Assembly: GCA_046761005.1 (NCBI GenBank)
Contig: JBHIFI010000077.1
Location: 1-7,216, forward strand
Reading direction: 5' to 3'
Length of the DNA stretch: 7,216 nucleotides
DNA from: JAGMCJ01 sp046761005
GTDB lineage: Archaea > Thermoplasmatota > Thermoplasmata > RBG-16-68-12 > JAGMCJ01
Below are positions 6,150 to 7,216 of the stretch, in pieces (position 1 is the stretch's first letter; every line of letters begins with the position of its first letter). The notes beneath the pieces are model-generated. The model was not told where the DNA came from, searched no databases, and was given only the letters and a program-made list of their open reading frames with translations. The translations under genes were made by a program, and so were the position numbers.

Positions 6150-7216
6150 AGGAACGTCGCTGTCACAGCAGGCGGTCTTGCACCTTTCGGGATACGAAAG
6201 GCAACCTGGAGAGAACTTGCGCAGGAAGCGGGAAAGGCGGTTTTCGACGATGTGGAGAATCTCGACAAGAAAGACATCGACAGCCTTTTCGTGGGTGCAG
6301 CAATGCCCGAGAGATTCGCTTTCCAATCCCACGTAGCACCCTTGGTAGCGGAGCAGGTGGGAATTATTCCCAACAAGGTCGTCATGAGGACGGAGCTGGC
6401 CTGCTCTTCGGGTCAATCTGCCGTCAGAGCTGCCTACGCGTGTATTGCCACCGGGTTGAGCGACATCGCTCTGTGCATAGGGGTAGAGAAAATGAATCTT
6501 CCCAACATGCTCGAGACACAGACGAGCATGGCTTGCGTCTTGGAGAGGGAGTGGGATGGGGTTCAGGGTGCCTCCGCTCCGCCCTTCTTCGCGATGTGTG
6601 CGCAGAGGCATATGCACGAATATGGCACGACGGAAGAACAGATGGCAATGGTCTCTCAGAAGAATCATCACTTCTCGACAACGAACCCATACGCTCAGTT
6701 CCGAAAGGAGATTCCAGTGGAAAAGGTCCTCGGCTCACCCATGGTTTCCCCGCCGATAAAGCTCTTTGACTGCTCGGGCATCACGGACGGCGCGGCTGCT
6801 GTGATTCTGACGACAGAGGAGAGAGCGAAGGAGTTCACTGACGCGCCTGCGTACATCGTGGGGTCGGGACAGTGTTCAATGGCGAGCAATCTAGCAAACT
6901 ACAAGAGCTTGTCCACATGGTATCCTCTGAAGGAGGCCGCCAAGGAGGCGTTCAGGTCAGCTAGAATCGAACCGAAGAATCTCGACTTCGCCGAGCTGCA
7001 CGACTGCTTCTCCATCTCGGAGATAATCGAGTATGAGGATATAGGCTTCTGTGGGAAGGGCGAGGGCGGGAAGTTCATCGAGGATGGGCAGTCAGACATT
7101 GGCGGGAAGATTCCAATCAACACAAGAGGCGGTCTCCTGGGCACGGGCCATCCTCTCGGAGCGACGGGAATCGCTCAAATCGTGGAGGTTGTTCAACAGT
7201 TCAGGTCGAGCGTTCC
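6147..7216 (+). CDS. Thiolase (acetyl-CoA C-acyltransferase, archaeal/SCP2-like type), 3'-truncated
   Basis: Catalyses CoA-dependent cleavage of a 3-oxoacyl-CoA, or the reverse condensation. The first 356 residues are present and the gene runs off the right edge, lacking roughly the last 30-40 residues. Visible active-site motifs are ELACSSGQSA with nucleophile C86, GVEKM (112-116), HDCFSISE (285-292) and NTRGGLLGTGHPLGATG (325-341) with H335. The HDCF wording and the short loop domain are typical of the SCP2-like archaeal thiolases, which often pair with a DUF35/OB-fold protein, sometimes with HMG-CoA synthase. Such a partner would lie beyond the window. The frame is easy to miss because it starts with TTG; AGGAGG at 6134-6139 supports that start. 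It is divergent from the reductase-dehydratase operon and could be the cleavage or condensation step of the same pathway, or act in isoprenoid or fatty acid metabolism independently. Confidence 0.92.
   Translation, partial: MRNVAVTAGGLAPFGIRKATWRELAQEAGKAVFDDVENLDKKDIDSLFVGAAMPERFAFQSHVAPLVAEQVGIIPNKVVMRTELACSSGQSAVRAAYACIATGLSDIALCIGVEKMNLPNMLETQTSMACVLEREWDGVQGASAPPFFAMCAQRHMHEYGTTEEQMAMVSQKNHHFSTTNPYAQFRKEIPVEKVLGSPMVSPPIKLFDCSGITDGAAAVILTTEERAKEFTDAPAYIVGSGQCSMASNLANYKSLSTWYPLKEAAKEAFRSARIEPKNLDFAELHDCFSISEIIEYEDIGFCGKGEGGKFIEDGQSDIGGKIPINTRGGLLGTGHPLGATGIAQIVEVVQQFRSSV

Noticed and set aside
6144..6671. Open frames of 99-175 codons on - opposite the thiolase
   Set aside because: The + strand frame from TTG 6147 encodes an unmistakable thiolase with active-site Cys and His motifs, so the opposite frames are shadows.
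1..7216. Structural RNA genes, CRISPR repeats, insertion sequences or attachment sites
   Set aside because: No tRNA-like or rRNA sequence, no regularly spaced direct repeats, no transposase and no terminal inverted repeats were seen on reading; coding genes fill almost the whole window.

Overview
The window looks archaeal. TATA-like boxes sit about 25-45 bases before several starts, the small gene at 1249 appears to be read from a leaderless transcript, strong GGAGG ribosome sites precede other genes, AGG/AGA/ATA codons are common, and the thiolase and PP1-type phosphatase resemble archaeal forms. A Thermoplasmatota-like or other uncultured anaerobic euryarchaeal source is a guess from general character, not something the sequence proves. 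Most of the window is moderately GC-rich (34/60 G+C at 1801-1860), but the phosphatase gene is visibly AT-richer (22/60 at 361-420).

Left part, all on +: the 3' end of an unidentified gene (1-215), a PPP-family serine/threonine phosphatase overlapping it (193-1194), a 71-residue cysteine-containing protein with its own promoter (1249-1464), and an AMP-forming acyl-CoA ligase (1508-3064). The ligase meets the next block tail to tail with no base between the two stop codons.

Middle part, all on - and read from right to left: a ketopantoate-reductase-family oxidoreductase (6021-5074), one catalytic subunit of the benzoyl-CoA reductase / 2-hydroxyacyl-CoA dehydratase family (5057-3825), and its BcrA/BcrD/HgdC-type ATPase activator (about 3828-3065). 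Gaps are 16 bases and then a 4-base GTGA overlap, so this is almost certainly one operon. The activator's conserved GIDVG nucleotide-binding motif is out of frame with its expected GTG start by one base. The gene is therefore frameshifted, recoded or mis-sequenced at its 5' end.

Right part: a 125-base divergent promoter region (6022-6146), then a thiolase with a TTG start (6147 to the window end, truncated).

Together the ligase, 2-oxoacid-type reductase, radical dehydratase/reductase with activator, and thiolase suggest anaerobic CoA-thioester metabolism. Two readings fit: reduction of a 2-oxo acid to a 2-hydroxy acid, CoA activation and dehydration to an enoyl-CoA, as in Stickland-type amino acid fermentation; or low-potential reduction of an aromatic or other unsaturated acyl-CoA. 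The single catalytic subunit, where known enzymes have two, and the disrupted activator start are the most unusual points.
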